Notes: a model not told the origin generated them from the letters alone. Counted from the first letter of the stretch, positions 43,905 to 55,479 are shown. The stretch is DNA of 64,000 nucleotides from Caprella mutica (GCA_947561585.1 CANNZV010000114.1:124001-188000); one strand, 5' to 3'. Program-made: numbers and translations.

Positions 43905-46239
43905 ATGTCTACCCCTGCCAGACGTCGTTTAATGAGGGATTTCAAAAGGTGAGAAAGTGTAAGGATAGTATTCTCATAGTAAACAGAATAGTATAGTACC
44001 CCAGTTACATGTATTATTCAAATTTATTCTTGGTAGGCTGTGACGTCATGTATGTAAACAAGAGGTCACGTCATAGTAAACAGAATTGCTGTGGGTCACG
44101 TGGAATAGAGAATTGAGATGGCGGCCAACGCGACCGATCTGACTAATGATCTAATTATCTTGAATAAATTGTCTTCTTCAAGACTAAAAATTTGTTACTA
44201 TTTTGGGTGTAAAAAGTCCAGTAGCAATTTCATCAACAGTCACTTTTTAATTTTCGTCCGTATGACTATAGAGATTGGATAATAGCATGCGGTAATGTGG
44301 AATTAAAAAAAATATCACCGAAAACGTTATTTAACAAAAGTTGGGTGTGTTGCAGCCATCTTTTGTGTTTGTACTGTACGTACAAACGTACGCACCATTG
44401 TTGACATGTGACGTCACAGCCTACCGGGACACGCGTAATATCCCCCCTATAGCTCTGGGATACTATATATTCTATGTACTGTGGTATTCTACAATGTTCT
44501 AATTTAATTTCAAACAATGTTTTTGACATTTATGAATTTAATCAAAAGATCTCATTTAAAGTCCTCACACATTTTTTTTTTCCACAGACTGCAAGAAGAT
44601 CCCCCAGCTGGAGTTAGTGCTGCTCCTACAGAGAATAACATAATGATTTGGAATGCTGTGATATTTGGGTGAGAAATTTAGCTTGGAAAATAGTATTTTA
44701 TGTCTTTATATTTTGGTTTGTTTAAATAGGTAGACAATACCTTTTATTAAAGCTAAATTGATGAAGAAAATTTTATATTCATTCTTGTTTATTATTAGTT
44801 TCAATCTACGAAAAGTAGATACGTAGTTAGTTTTTTTTCCAATAATTCAGTACATTATACTGAAATATTAATTCTTAATTTCTTATATCTATAAAACAAA
44901 ATAAAGACTATTTCTTATTTAACAGACCTCACGACACGCCCTTTGAGGACGGAACTTTCAAATTGACATTAGAATTCACTGAGGAGTACCCTAATAAACC
45001 TCCAACTGTTAAATTTGTATCAAAGATGTTCCACCCTAATGTGTACGCGGATGGGGGAATTTGTTTGGATATTCTACAGAATAGATGGTCACCCACTTAC
45101 GATGTAGCAGCTATTCTGACTTCCATACAGGTAACTACAATTAGCTACCACCTTGTTGCTCAGATTGCGCAACTTTTAAAGTGGCGGTACAGTCATTTTT
45201 TGTTTTAACAATTTTACTGTCAAACGATTGCTTAGTAAGAATAAAGTATATCGTGTGACATTGCAATGTTCAATAAAATCTTTTAATGGAGATATATCAT
45301 TTTATATATAATTAATTTCCTAACAAGTGCTAACGGTAGATGGCGCCACAATCAGGGGCGCCATCTTGTATACATACAAACTGAGTTTAAGTTTCTACCT
45401 AGATTGTTGCTCAAGTGAAGAGATGGCTTTATTTTCAAAACTATGCATTCTTGTCTACGAATTCACATAATATTTTCACCATTTTGACGCAAACAAAGCA
45501 TGATTACTGCATACTTAAATTAATATGAAAACAACAATCATACTCCTGTACATACTAATTATTGGTAATGCTTCCGCTAGGTGTCGCTAATTTTATTATA
45601 TACTTTTTATATGAACATTTTAAAAATAAACGAGCATTCAAATATTACATAATTGACTATTCTGAATCGATTTGAAACCAATTTGGCGATTCTTTGATTT
45701 TGACTTTACTATCTCTTTAAGCTCTGTTCACATAGATTTTTTTCATGCCGCAGCCATAAAAATGGTTCCTAAAAAATTGATAAGACTGATAAACATGTGT
45801 TTTGTATGTCTGCTTAATTTGGGTGTTTTTCATGTTGCACTTTTGTTTGTAGAAAAAATCTGTGTGAAAAATGCCTTAATGTTTATGGAAGTAGCAAATG
45901 GTATTTCAATTTAGTCATTGTATTCAGTAAAACATTATGTCTCATAATATAATCAAATCTTCCAATTATTTTTTCTGGCAAAAGTTTCGTCGCTTTTATG
46001 CAGACTCAATACTTTGACTTTTCACAACAAGACTGTTACTTTGAACTAATTTATCTGAACTCTTCCAGTCACTATTAGATGAACCAAATCCCAACTCTCC
46101 TGCAAACAGCCTGGCTGCACAGTTGTACCAGGAGAATCGTCGTGAATACGAGAAGAGGGTGGCCGCTATTGTAGAGACAAGCTGGGTCAATTTCCAGGAT
46201 GAAGATGGCTCCACTGAAACTGCAGCTGCAGAATCTTAG
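43905..46239 (+). CDS. UBE2A: Ubiquitin-conjugating enzyme E2 A/B (Rad6 orthologue)
   Basis: E2 enzyme that accepts ubiquitin from E1 on its active-site Cys and, with RING partners such as Rad18 and Bre1, ubiquitinates PCNA and histone H2B. Four coding exons with consensus GT/AG sites: 43905-43948, 44588-44668, 44926-45130 and 46069-46239, giving 166 residues. The start [15 protein letters not shown] is the standard Rad6 N-terminus. The active site is [17 protein letters not shown] with Cys88, and [17 protein letters not shown] spans the last junction. The C-terminus carries an acidic and Ala-rich tail ([16 protein letters not shown]), about 15 residues longer than vertebrate or fly forms as I know them. 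The frame is intact. A P-like element sits in intron 1. Confidence 0.97.
43984..44473. mobile_element. P-like non-autonomous element in UBE2A intron 1
   Basis: The outer ends AGAATAGTATAGTACCCCAG and CTGGGATACTATATATTCT are inverted. So is a second block further in, GGTAGGCTGTGACGTCA (44032-44048) against TGACGTCACAGCCTACC (44410-44426). Between them lies a THAP-domain coding remnant. A THAP domain inside inverted repeats is the arrangement of P-type transposons. No target duplication could be fixed. Confidence 0.65.
44118..44372 (+). pseudogene. THAP zinc-finger domain remnant
   Basis: From ATG 44118 the frame reads [13 protein letters not shown], then the first Cys pair of a C2CH finger ([12 protein letters not shown]). 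A frameshift near 44265 leads to [20 protein letters not shown] and the second pair in SWVCCSHL, i.e. the THAP pattern Cys-x4-Cys, a central Trp, then Cys-x2-His. In P-type transposases this is the DNA-binding domain. The catalytic part is absent and the domain is frameshifted. Confidence 0.7.
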
Positions 46240-46475
46240 TGATAACTTTCGATTATGCTATTAATTATCATATTCTGAGTAGCAAATTGCTTACAATTTT
46301 TTGTGGTATAGCTTCTTTCATATTGTCTTCACATGTTGAAATAGCTAGTATGTAACTTATGTGTTTGGTAATTTAACTTGCTAGCTAATTACAAACAAAC
46401 CTTCTAGATTCTACAATATTCTCACTGAAATAACTTTGACATCTTATGATATTAATTTCATATAATCGATTGTAA

Positions 46476-46481
46476 AATAAA
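46476..46481 (+). terminator. Candidate polyadenylation signal of UBE2A
   Basis: AATAAA about 240 bases after the UBE2A stop, followed by a T-rich stretch. Another AATAAA lies near 46797. Which is used cannot be told from sequence. Confidence 0.4.
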
Positions 46482-46499
46482 TGTGATTATTTTTGCCCT

Positions 46500-47964
46500 G
46501 TGAGGCATCTGCTGTAAATACGATATTTTAATAATTGAAACCTCTGAAAATACCGTTAGTTTTCACGTGACTTATTTTAATGTAGTTTTAATTTCTCTCA
46601 ATATCGAATCAGTTATGTTTTTTTTGATATTGTAAATTAACGTTTACTTTTGAAATTCATCAAATTATAGTGAATGAATGTAGGTAACTTATCTGTGTAC
46701 GATTCAATAGCTATGCCATGTATTAGTGTAGCTAGCCAGATTAAATTCTCACAATCTCTCCGTCATTTGCATTGTTCTTTCTTCTTCTGAATAGTGAATA
46801 AATGATAATAGAAGCAGATACGATCTCATTCAATCGTTCTATTATACCTTGCAGTTAAAGTCTCATTTCACTCCTGAAGGAAAAAACTAAAGAGGATGGA
46901 ACTACTTTATCAATATCTCTTTCAAAGATGTTTCACGCTACAATTTAACTCACTTCATCACTATTATGTTGTCTAATTAATCAATGGTAGCTCTATCTTG
47001 AAGCTGTCTGTTGCGGATGATAGAAAATATGGTGGCATCTATTTAGCTCTGAACTGTTTTAATTCGGTTTGTCTTTTCTAACATTTAGCACGTTTATTAT
47101 TTTTTAACGCTATTATAGTTTTGGAGAATAGTGCCAAGGTTATACTTTTGCACTATCAGGCCTTAGATTTTTGTGCTAATTAGGCTCATATTGGGCTTAA
47201 TTTTCTTTTCTATCCATGTGCGGACACTTGAGCAAAAGTATATTTGGCCAAATAAGGATGAAAGAATTATTCAAAATAATGTGCATCCAAATTACAAAAT
47301 GATGCCTCATTTCAATTTGAATATCTTTATTTCTGTGAAATGGAAGTTTTTTCATAAAAAGGAAAGTAAAATTTCCTGAAAACAAATATTACTCAACGAT
47401 ATAAATATTTTTCATCAAAATGGATTTCACTGCAACTATTTGGGATGGAAAAAAACTTCTTCATTCTTTCGAAATTGTTATCATTGGTTTTTATTTTATC
47501 TAAAGTTATTATTTTAAATATTTTTTATTATATTAAATAAAATTACAATCCCATTTTATTTTCAAAATGAAAATATTTCTGCCAAATGTCATTTGGCGAA
47601 GTGTTGGTCAACATTTACTATCACCTCTTCCTTCCATTAAGTACTGTGATTGGTGCTTGTTTCACATTAGATACTCTAGCAACTAGTTTTCCATGGAGTA
47701 ACGTTTCTAGATTGATGAGCTTAGTTATTGAGTTGCTTTCCTTTCCGACTGCGAGAGGCTTGTCGCCAATCTGATTGGCGACACAATCTCTCAGACGTAT
47801 CAGAATATATTTTTTCAAATATATAGTTTCTGACCCAAGCAGGTGGTTTTCAGAATGTTCAAATGTATGTGTTAGATTTTTTCTGAAGCTTTGTGTCCGT
47901 TCTGACATGGTATTTCCGATCAGGTGGGTGACCAGCTTATGGGTCCTCTCCAGAAATTATGAGT
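46500..47964. other. Intergenic, no gene; dispersed repeat similarity
   Basis: No coding motif. 47095-47190 and 47600-47760 share stretches with 56800-56880 and 56880-57190, including CCTTAGATTTTTGTGCTA-like, CATTTACTATCACCTCTTCC and GTGCTTGT motifs. An old dispersed repeat therefore occurs at both places. Confidence 0.4.
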
Positions 47965-48400
47965 TTATTACATTCTCAAACTAATGTCTAGGATTACTAT
48001 TCTCCAAACCGCATGTAATTAGGTTCAGTATATGTTTTTAAAGATTTCAATAATTTGTATACAACAATTTATAAACAAACTATGCATGCTCGACCGCATT
48101 TCTCCAATTTTCTACTTTTACACGAAATTTTAATATTTGATAGATTATACAGATCTACATAATTGTCACTCAAAACAAACTGTGTACATTCTTTTTCTTC
48201 GGACATAAAATTAGCAAGTCTGAAATAGAACGGGTATTGACCCTACTATTTAGTTTTGATTATGAAATATATCTTTAAACATAAAATTAAATATATCCTA
48301 TCAAATTTCATGAAGTTTACTACAAAATGATAAGAAACATTAGCCTCTATGATTAAAAAGAATATAAAATTGCTTGGAAGGGACATTTGATTAAATGATT
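47965..48400. repeat. Uninterrupted copy of the repeat split at 436-668 / 12307-12620
   Basis: The first half matches 436-668 (CAAACCGCAT, TTCAGTATAT, TTATAAACAAAC) and the second half matches 12330-12620 (TGTACATTCTT, ATAAGAAACATTAGCCTC). It serves as a proxy for the empty site of the 669-12306 composite. Confidence 0.5.
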
Positions 48401-49059
48401 TCATTTAATACCAAGCAAAATCAACCTGTCTATATCGACTAGCTACTCATTTTTTTTAATCGGTGAATAACATTATGTAATAGATATCTTTTCAAACATC
48501 ATTGATCACAAATTAGTTTCTCAAATCCATTAATCTATATTTTATGGTTCAGTATCTAATCAATTACTTTTTAATGATATTTCTAAGTTGTTTTCTGCCT
48601 TCTGTTTAGGTTAACTGTTTGAAATCACAACAAGAGGTGTAATAATTATCATTTGTAAAAAAGAGAGGGAAATATCGATTGAAATATACCCTGACATCTT
48701 GTGCAAAAAACGGAAAACAATTGGACAGTGTGTAAACTTCATGCTCAATTTCGTCATTTTATATCACCGGGTCAATAACGGCTAAATTTGGTTAACGAAC
48801 TAAGGCTTAGGTCATGAATTAAATGGCCTAGGTTGTATGTAAACCACTGTTCAGAACTGTGAGATGAACAGAATTTTTTTTTAGCAAAACCACAGATGAT
48901 AAGGTATGGTGCCTGCTGTAGTGTGTACTACTGCTGTCTGCTGCTAAAAAGAAGGCTCCTAATCCTAGGTAGCTTCAGTTCAGTACTACGGATAATCTGT
49001 CATAATCAGCTACTCCTTTCCTTCTGTTTCTATTAATTCTCTGCTCTTTCATATGAATT

Positions 49060-49277
49060 AGGGTCAAGCAGGTAGGCCTAAATTGCGGCACACTAACAAA
49101 CTGCGGCCTCTAACAACAGAAACATCATAGCTTCAAAGTTCAAACACATGTTAAAAACTTAAATTAATAAATTATAGCATGCACTGCGCTTCTTTTGATA
49201 GCTATGCCATTTTAATGTGGGGTAATTTCAGTTCAGAATGTTTTAGAGACTAACTTGAGAGCCTGAGAGGGCTGCAA
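49060..49277 (+). mobile_element. MITE family H (AGGGTCA ends), right end frayed
   Basis: Starts TAGGGTCAAGCAGGTAGGCC, has CTGCGGCCTCTAAC and TAGCATGCACTGCGCTTCTT inside, and ends near GAGGGCTGCAAAT. The related complete copy is 56423-56636. Confidence 0.65.
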
Positions 49278-49428
49278 ATAAAAACTATTACTACCAGTGG
49301 CCCATAGTAGTTAGTACCTATGATAGTTATTAGTTAGCCTACCAGGCTACCACTAATTCCTTGGTACCTAGGTAGGTATGTTGCAACTTGCCATCAGAAT
49401 CATGCCATGATCATTTTGGTGTGCAAGT

Positions 49429-49643
49429 CCAGTCTGCAGAATGAGTCTCTTCTCCTGCAGAGATTTTAATTTGAGAGACAGTTACTCTCTGATTCTCAGT
49501 AGCAGATTCAGAATATCCCGCAGCTAAATTAATGGTAACATAGGAATTAATTCAAGATCTCCCGCAGAGATCTCAAATTTCTAAAAATTCAATCAAAAAC
49601 TACTGCAGAGTCTTGGAAAAATGTTCCATATTCTGCAGACTGG
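49429..49643 (+). mobile_element. hAT-type MITE, family D, complete copy with perfect duplication
   Basis: 215 bp, CCAGTCTGCAGAAT to ATTCTGCAGACTGG, flanked by a perfect 8-bp duplication GTGCAAGT (49421-49428 and 49644-49651). Internal motif ATTAATGGTAACATAGGAAT. Non-coding. Confidence 0.92.
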
Positions 49644-49778
49644 GTGCAAGTTGTCGTTGATTAGGTATCTAGTTAATAATATCATAAATTAATCCTATGT
49701 TACCATTAATTTTTGGTGGAAATTGAAATATGGGTTACCTAAATGTTGGTGGTTCAGTTAAATTACTGAAAATTTTAA

Positions 49779-50038
49779 CCAGTCTGCAGAATGAGTCTCT
49801 TCTCACTCAGAGATTTTATTTTGAGAGAGAGTTATTCTCTGACTCTCAGCAGAAGATTCAGAATCTCCCGCATCTAAATTAATGGTAACATAGGAATTAA
49901 TTCAAAATCTCCCGCAGCTAAATTAATGGTAACATAGGAATTAATTCAAGATCTCCCGCAGAGATCTCAAATTTCTAAAATTCTATCGAAAACTCCTGCA
50001 GAGAGTCTTGGAAAAATGTTCCATATTCTGCAGACTGG
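49779..50038 (+). mobile_element. hAT-type MITE, family D, second copy with internal duplication
   Basis: Same ends as 49429-49643. The segment TCTCCCGCAGCTAAATTAATGGTAACATAGGAATTAATTCAA is present twice in a row, lengthening this copy. Its right end abuts MITE family I sequence directly. Confidence 0.85.
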
Positions 50039-50141
50039 TGAACAATCCTAATTTTTTCCTATATTTATAATTTACATGTATTTATTTTACTGAGAACAAA
50101 GCCAAAATAGAGGATTTCTTGGAGAACAGTTTACCAGTTCC
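50039..50141 (+). mobile_element. MITE family I, left part, split by MITE E
   Basis: It carries the family I body (CAATCCTAATTTTTTCCTAT, ACTGAGAACA, AAAATAGAGGATTTCTTGG) up to CCAGTTCC. The missing tail TGCAGTATGG lies at 55680-55689, beyond MITE E and the Copia element. The left terminus was lost at the junction with family D. Confidence 0.75.
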
Positions 50142-50189
50142 CCAGTCTGTATTTCATGGTAATTTCCGCTGACATGTCGGTGGAATTTT

Positions 50190-50529
50190 TGTTAGAATTA
50201 GGTTAAATAACAGTGGGTTAACAACGTTAAGACATAGAGTTTATGTAAAGAGTAAATATGTTATACAATTAGAAGTCTATATAGAGAGATGAGTGAATCA
50301 TATCTCTCTCTGAGTAATGTTAAACACAGACTGCATTCAGAAACTACAAGCAGTGGTATTTAACCCTCGACGGAAGTGTGATCGACTTTAGACCTTACGT
50401 CCGTTTCTCATTAAAAGTAATACATGGTTATTGAAACAATAGGTAATTTAATATAGCTGAGCTAGTCTAACAGGAAATTAATATTAAACATATAACGAGT
50501 GTGTAATACATTTAACTAAAATTTCAACA
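50190..50529 (-). repeat. 3' LTR of Copia element (minus orientation)
   Basis: 340 bp, TGTTAGAATT to TTTCAACA on +, almost identical to 55140-55479: I see about four differences, e.g. GTTTATGTAAAG against GTTTATTTAAAG. Adjacent on the internal side is the polypurine run, CTCCTCCTCA on +. Confidence 0.95.
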
Positions 50530-50575
50530 CTCCTCCTCACACGACATTATATATTTTTCATGCCTATTAATTCAA

Positions 50576-53236
50576 CTAATTTGGTAAATCTATCAATAGG
50601 CAACGGTTTAGTGAATATGTCAGCGAGCATAGTTTCGCTGGGGCAATACACAAGTTTAATTGTGTTTGAAGCAACAAGATCTCTAATGTAATGAAATTTA
50701 ATATCAATGTGTTTCGATCTAGGATGATTTTTTGCATTTTTAGCAATACAAATAGCTGACTGATTATCCTCAATTTCTCAAACAAAACTATAGGATTCTT
50801 ATTTGGTACTTTAAGATCTAATAGTAATTTATTTAGAAATACAGCTTCTTGGGAGGCTCCAGAGAGGGAAACATATTCAGCTTCAGCTGTTGATAAAGCA
50901 ACACATGACTGTTTCACAGAGCGCCAAGAAATAATGGAATTATTTAACATAAAGCATTGGCCAGAAGTACTTTTCCTATCAACTCTGTTTCCTGCCCAGT
51001 CGGCATCAGAATAACCTATCAACTCAGAATCTTCATTACCATATGTAATGCCAAGATCCGGTGTGCCTTTTAGGTATCTAAATATTCTCTTAATTGCAGA
51101 CCAGTGCTTAGTGTTTGGATTGGAATAAAATTTAGAGACATTTCCAACTGCATAAGTTATGTCAGGTCTAGTTTTAGTAGATAGATACAGTAAGGCACCT
51201 ACAGCTGATTGATATTTAGTTTTGTCTACTAGTTCACACTCATCAGTAGTTGGTTCCAAATGGGAATTAACATCAGCAGGGGTTGAAATAGGTTTGCAAT
51301 TATTGAATTCAAATCTATCTAATAACTCGTTGACAAATGAAGATTGATTTAGGGCTATTTTATTTTCGTCTTGTACAATTTTTATTCCTAAGAAATAGGA
51401 TAATTTTCCTAAGTCTTTCATCTCAAATTTAGCACTTAAATCAATCTTGATTTTAGTCAGATCATCATAGTTCTTACATGCTACAATAATATCATCTACA
51501 TACACAGAAATGAAGCATGGAGAGTTATTGATTAATTTAACATATATACAAGAGTCACAAGAGGACTGAATAAAGCCTAAGGATTTAAGATATGCATCCA
51601 ACGCATCATTCCAACATTTGGGTGATTGTTTTAATCCATACATAGATTTATTAAGTTTACATACTAAATCTTCTTTTCCTGGAATAGCATAGCCAGGAGG
51701 CTGTCTAATATAAACATTTTCTTTAAGATCCCCATTCAAAAAGGCAGAATTGACATCCAAGTGATGTACAAATAATTTTTGGTTAGCTGCTAAAGATAAC
51801 ATGGTTCGCACCGATTCAAATCTCACTACAGGAGCAAAAATTTCATCATAGTCGATTCCAGGTCTCTGTAAAAAACCCTGAGCGACTAATCTAGCTTTAT
51901 ATGAAACCACTCTACCATCAGATCCCTTTTTTCTTTTAAACACCCATTTAGATTTAATTATATTTAAATCTGAGGTAGGTTTTACGAGTTCAAAAACTTT
52001 ATGTTTCTCAAAAGCATTTAATTCCCTCTCCATGGCATGTTTCCATTTAGAGGATTCAGAACCGCTATTAAGAGCCTCAGATACCGACCTAGGTTCGATA
52101 TTGATATTCCCATTGACTAATAAACCCTCCTCCTCCTCCTCAAAATGATCATACTCCCAACTACCATATCTAATTGGAGCTCGACGAATTCTGGACGATC
52201 GTCTAAGATCCTCATTAGGACTGATAGCTGGTACAGGTTGTGCCTCAGGGAGGATTATTGGAGGGTTATCGTCAGAAGGTTGATTCTCTGGTCCAGCAGG
52301 TTCTGAATCTTCTGAATGGAACACCAGTGGAGAGGTAGGAGTCTCACTCAGTTGAGGGCTCTCAATCTTAGATGAAATTGATTCATCAAAGGTTACATTC
52401 CTGGAAAAGAAGATTCTTTTAGATTCAACATCATACATCTTATACCCTTTAGTAACTGTGCCATAGCCAATAAACAGACATTTTGTAGCTTTATTTTCTA
52501 ACTTTGATCTTTCCTCTCGAGAAATATGTGCGTACCCTGTGCATCCAAAAACTTTTATCTGACCGATGTTGGGTTTTCTAAGATTTAAAGCTTCATATGG
52601 AGTTTTATTTACTAAAAATGAATTAATGCATCTATTATTTAGATAATTTGCAGTATATAGTGCTTCACCCCAGAATTCCTTATCAATTCCTGAATCAGAT
52701 AACATACATCTAACTTTTTCCATAATAGTTCTATTAAATCTTTCAGCTAACCCATTTTGTTCAGGAGTTTTAGGAATGGATTTCTGGTGAATTATACCTT
52801 CATTTCGTAAATATGATTCAAACTTATTTGAGGTATATTCTCCTCCATTATCTGACTGCAAGGTTTTAATTTTCCTTTCATAAATATTTTCAACCATAGC
52901 TTTCCATTCCAAAAACTTCTGAAACACATCACTCTTATGTGCAATAACATATATCCAGGAGTATCGAGTAGCATGATCAATAAAGGTCAGAAAATATGAA
53001 TTATTACCCCTGGAAGTGGGAGTAATTTTCCCACAGACATCTGTGTGGATTAGATCAAGAGGTTTACTATTTTTCTTAATGCTTGTAGAAAAAGGTATTT
53101 TATGCATTTTCCCATTACAGCAGTGTTCACACACGCCTTCTATAGCTTTTAATTTACTATCCAGACCATTTACTGATTTAGTTCGGATCATTTTAGTCAA
53201 GTTATCTTTACCTATATGACGAGCCTTCTGTGCCAT
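50576..53236 (-). pseudogene. Copia pol: integrase, reverse transcriptase, RNase H
   Basis: Open for 886 codons but missing its proper start and end. Domains in order: the CEHCCNGKMHKIPF pre-integrase zinc finger; integrase with HTDVCG, LQSDNGGEYTS and PEQNGLAERFNR; reverse transcriptase with WVFKRKKGSDG, ARLVAQGF, FLNGDLKE and YVDDIIVAC; RNase H with YSDADWAGNRVDRKSTSG and STAEAEYVSLS. Upstream, a one-base loss near 53221 takes the zinc-binding region out of frame. Near 50790 another one-base shift scrambles the end of RNase H. It is annotated as broken; no function is expected from this copy. Confidence 0.93.
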
Positions 53237-53348
53237 AGAATGTTTACTTCATTTTGATCAACAGTTACTGCAGCTTTATGAACTAAAGTATTAAGATAAT
53301 AGAGTTTACCAACACAGTTAGCCTCAGCCATTAACTCTTTATTTTCGT

Positions 53349-54461
53349 TCAAAATTTATCATCTTCAAAAGTAATAGATTTATTATTACTTGTCATTTTA
53401 GACACTGATAGTAGATTAAAAGCTAGATTTGGCACATATAGTACATCATTTATTTTACATGTTCTACTTCCACCACTTGGTATATTCACAATAACAGAAA
53501 CATTTCCTAGTGAAATAGCTTGTAAGACATCTCCATTTCCTACTTTAACATTGATAGGTTTGCTAATATTTGCAAAATCTTTACATAAATTTTTATCACC
53601 ACTCATGTGTGATGAAGAGCCTGAATCTATTATCCAAATATTACTGTCTGCATATTTGTTACAAAGAGCGATATCATTAGCATACATTGTGTGATTTAGT
53701 TCTATATGACTTACATTTACAACATTTGGCTGGTTTTGAGTTCTGTTAGTTTGAGAAGACCTTTTAAATTTAAAGCAGTCTTTTTTCAGGTGTCCCATCT
53801 TATTGCAGAAATGGCAAATGATTGACTGTTCATTTACTCCAGCATAATTCTGAGTATTGGATAATGCTAATGCATTATTTGATTTAATACTCAACTTTTC
53901 AGCTTCTCTCCGGAGTGTGTCAGCTACGGTAATCCAGTTAGGGATGTCTGTCTGAGCTTCAAGTGCAGTGACAAGCACTTCAAACGGCCCTGGTAGTGAT
54001 GACAGAAGACAAATAACTTTATCCTCTTCACTGATCACTTGATTTAACAAGGCAAGATCTTGAAAAACTTCAGTTAGTTCCTTCAAATGAAAGTCGAGTA
54101 GTTCAGGAGACTTCAATTTTAGATTGTAGAGCTTTTTCTTCAGACGAAAATTGTTAGCCCACGTGTTTTTCTGAAACGTTTCTTGAAGGGTAGTCCAGAC
54201 AGCGTGTGGATCCGTCGGTTGTCCAACTAAGTACAATTGATCCGGTGAAATAGATAGTACTATATCTGCCAGAGCCTTATTATAATTATTAGCATAGGCA
54301 TTCTTCACCTCAGTTGAAGCTGAATCAATTGGAACTGGTTTAGATCCATCAGCAAAATCCATCAGTTTCTCTCGTAAGAGATACATCTTCATTTGTATCC
54401 TCCATGTAGGGTAATTATTTCCGTCTAGGGGAACAATCCCCTGTAACTTATTTGAAGACAT
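53349..54461 (-). CDS. Copia gag-protease reading frame
   Basis: The likely start is the ATG at 54461 (SSNKLQGIVPLDGNNYPTW), because the related element starts gag at the same place; the frame also has an upstream Met at 54488. It holds a UBN2-like capsid region (LREKLMDFADGSKP, FRLKKKLYNLKL), a CCHC knuckle (CHFCNKMGHLKKDC, about 53780-53820) and the aspartic protease motif WIIDSGSSSHMSGD (about 53590-53640). It ends LAFNLLSVSKM and then, a few codons later, a stop at 53349. A one-base shift there separates it from pol; in a working copy the frame would continue. Confidence 0.9.
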   Translation of the reverse strand: MSSNKLQGIVPLDGNNYPTWRIQMKMYLLREKLMDFADGSKPVPIDSASTEVKNAYANNYNKALADIVLSISPDQLYLVGQPTDPHAVWTTLQETFQKNTWANNFRLKKKLYNLKLKSPELLDFHLKELTEVFQDLALLNQVISEEDKVICLLSSLPGPFEVLVTALEAQTDIPNWITVADTLRREAEKLSIKSNNALALSNTQNYAGVNEQSIICHFCNKMGHLKKDCFKFKRSSQTNRTQNQPNVVNVSHIELNHTMYANDIALCNKYADSNIWIIDSGSSSHMSGDKNLCKDFANISKPINVKVGNGDVLQAISLGNVSVIVNIPSGGSRTCKINDVLYVPNLAFNLLSVSKMTSNNKSITFEDDKF

Positions 54462-54479
54462 GTTTTCAAAGTATTTATT

Positions 54480-54800
54480 ATCGTTCAATACTTAACAAAC
54501 ATAAACAACCAATGCAATTAAATTGATTTACTGTTTAACTGAATTGATGTTTTAACATTATTCTAATTCATAAGAATAACTGAATATAATTATTAATATT
54601 CAATTGGAACAGCAACACAAGTCTTAGTTCGCAAGAACCTTTTGTTGAAAGTATTTATTATCATTCAATACTTTAACAAACATAAACACCCACAGCAGTT
54701 AAATTGATTTACTGTTTAACTGAATTTGATGTTTTAAAATTATTCTAATTCATAAGAATAACTTCACTGAATATAATTATTAATATTTAATTGGAACAGC
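54480..54800. repeat. Two 125-bp-type leader repeats
   Basis: Inverted relative to 34900-36425. Two units contain ATTCTAATTCATAAGAATAACT and AACAAACATAAACA motifs. This is the low-copy state of the array expanded to 12 copies in the other element. Confidence 0.8.
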
Positions 54801-55139
54801 AACACAAGTCTTAGTTCGCAAGAACCTTTTGTTGAAAGACTGTTTACCAAAGGATAAGGTCACAGATTTAAAGGTAATTTGTGACCTCTCTTGACACCTC
54901 TTCCGCACAAATACTAAATAATTATATTATAACACAAGTGCATTTTTCGCTAGAGCAATCATTATAATTGACCTCATTAGCGCGTTAACACGATATGCTT
55001 ACGCAAGCGTTTTGAGTGATATGTTTCATATAGGTTAACACTTTTTCACAGCACTTCGTTTTTATTACTGTTATAAACTTCTAATTTGTTTAAACATAAT
55101 TTGATTTATAAACTCTTATCGTTCACTGGGCCCATAACC

Positions 55140-55479
55140 TGTTAGAATTAGGTTAAATAACAGTGGGTTAACAACGTTAAGACATAGAGTTTATTTAAAG
55201 AGTAAATATGTTATACAATTAGAAGTCTATATAGAGAGATGAGTGAATCATATCTCTCTCTGAGTAATGTTAAACACAGACTGCATTCAGAAACTACAAG
55301 CAGTGGTATTTAACCCTCGACGGAAGTGTGATTGACTTTAGACCTTACATACGTTTCTCATTAAAAGTAATACATGGTTATTGAAACAATAGGTAATTTA
55401 ATATAGCTGAGCTAGTCTAACAGGAAATTAATATTAAACATATAACGAGTGTGTAATACATTTAACTAAAATTTCAACA
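55140..55479 (-). repeat. 5' LTR of Copia element (minus orientation)
   Basis: 340 bp, TGTTAGAATT to TTTCAACA on +. The primer site complementary to initiator tRNA-Met lies next to it at 55121-55139. Confidence 0.95.

Larger units (their letters stand above)
50190..55479 (-). mobile_element. Copia-family LTR retrotransposon, full length but frameshifted
   Basis: 5.29 kb between LTRs at 50190-50529 and 55140-55479, with 5-bp duplication ATTTT. On the - strand: LTR, initiator tRNA primer site, leader with two 125-bp-type units, gag with protease, then pol. The order integrase before reverse transcriptase places it in Ty1/copia. Three frame breaks disable it. Its LTR, leader and gag start match the cargo-carrying element at 34216-38443. 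Confidence 0.95.

Noticed and set aside
47173..47984. Several 60-95 codon frames downstream of UBE2A
   Set aside because: No recognisable motif; the region overlaps an old dispersed repeat also seen near 56800-57190.
52792..53219. Short frames on both strands within the Copia pol region
   Set aside because: They are shadows of the integrase coding sequence in other frames.
34216..55479. Endogenous retrovirus with an envelope gene
   Set aside because: The integrase-before-reverse-transcriptase order, the half-tRNA-Met primer site and the absence of any env-like frame place both LTR elements in Ty1/copia.
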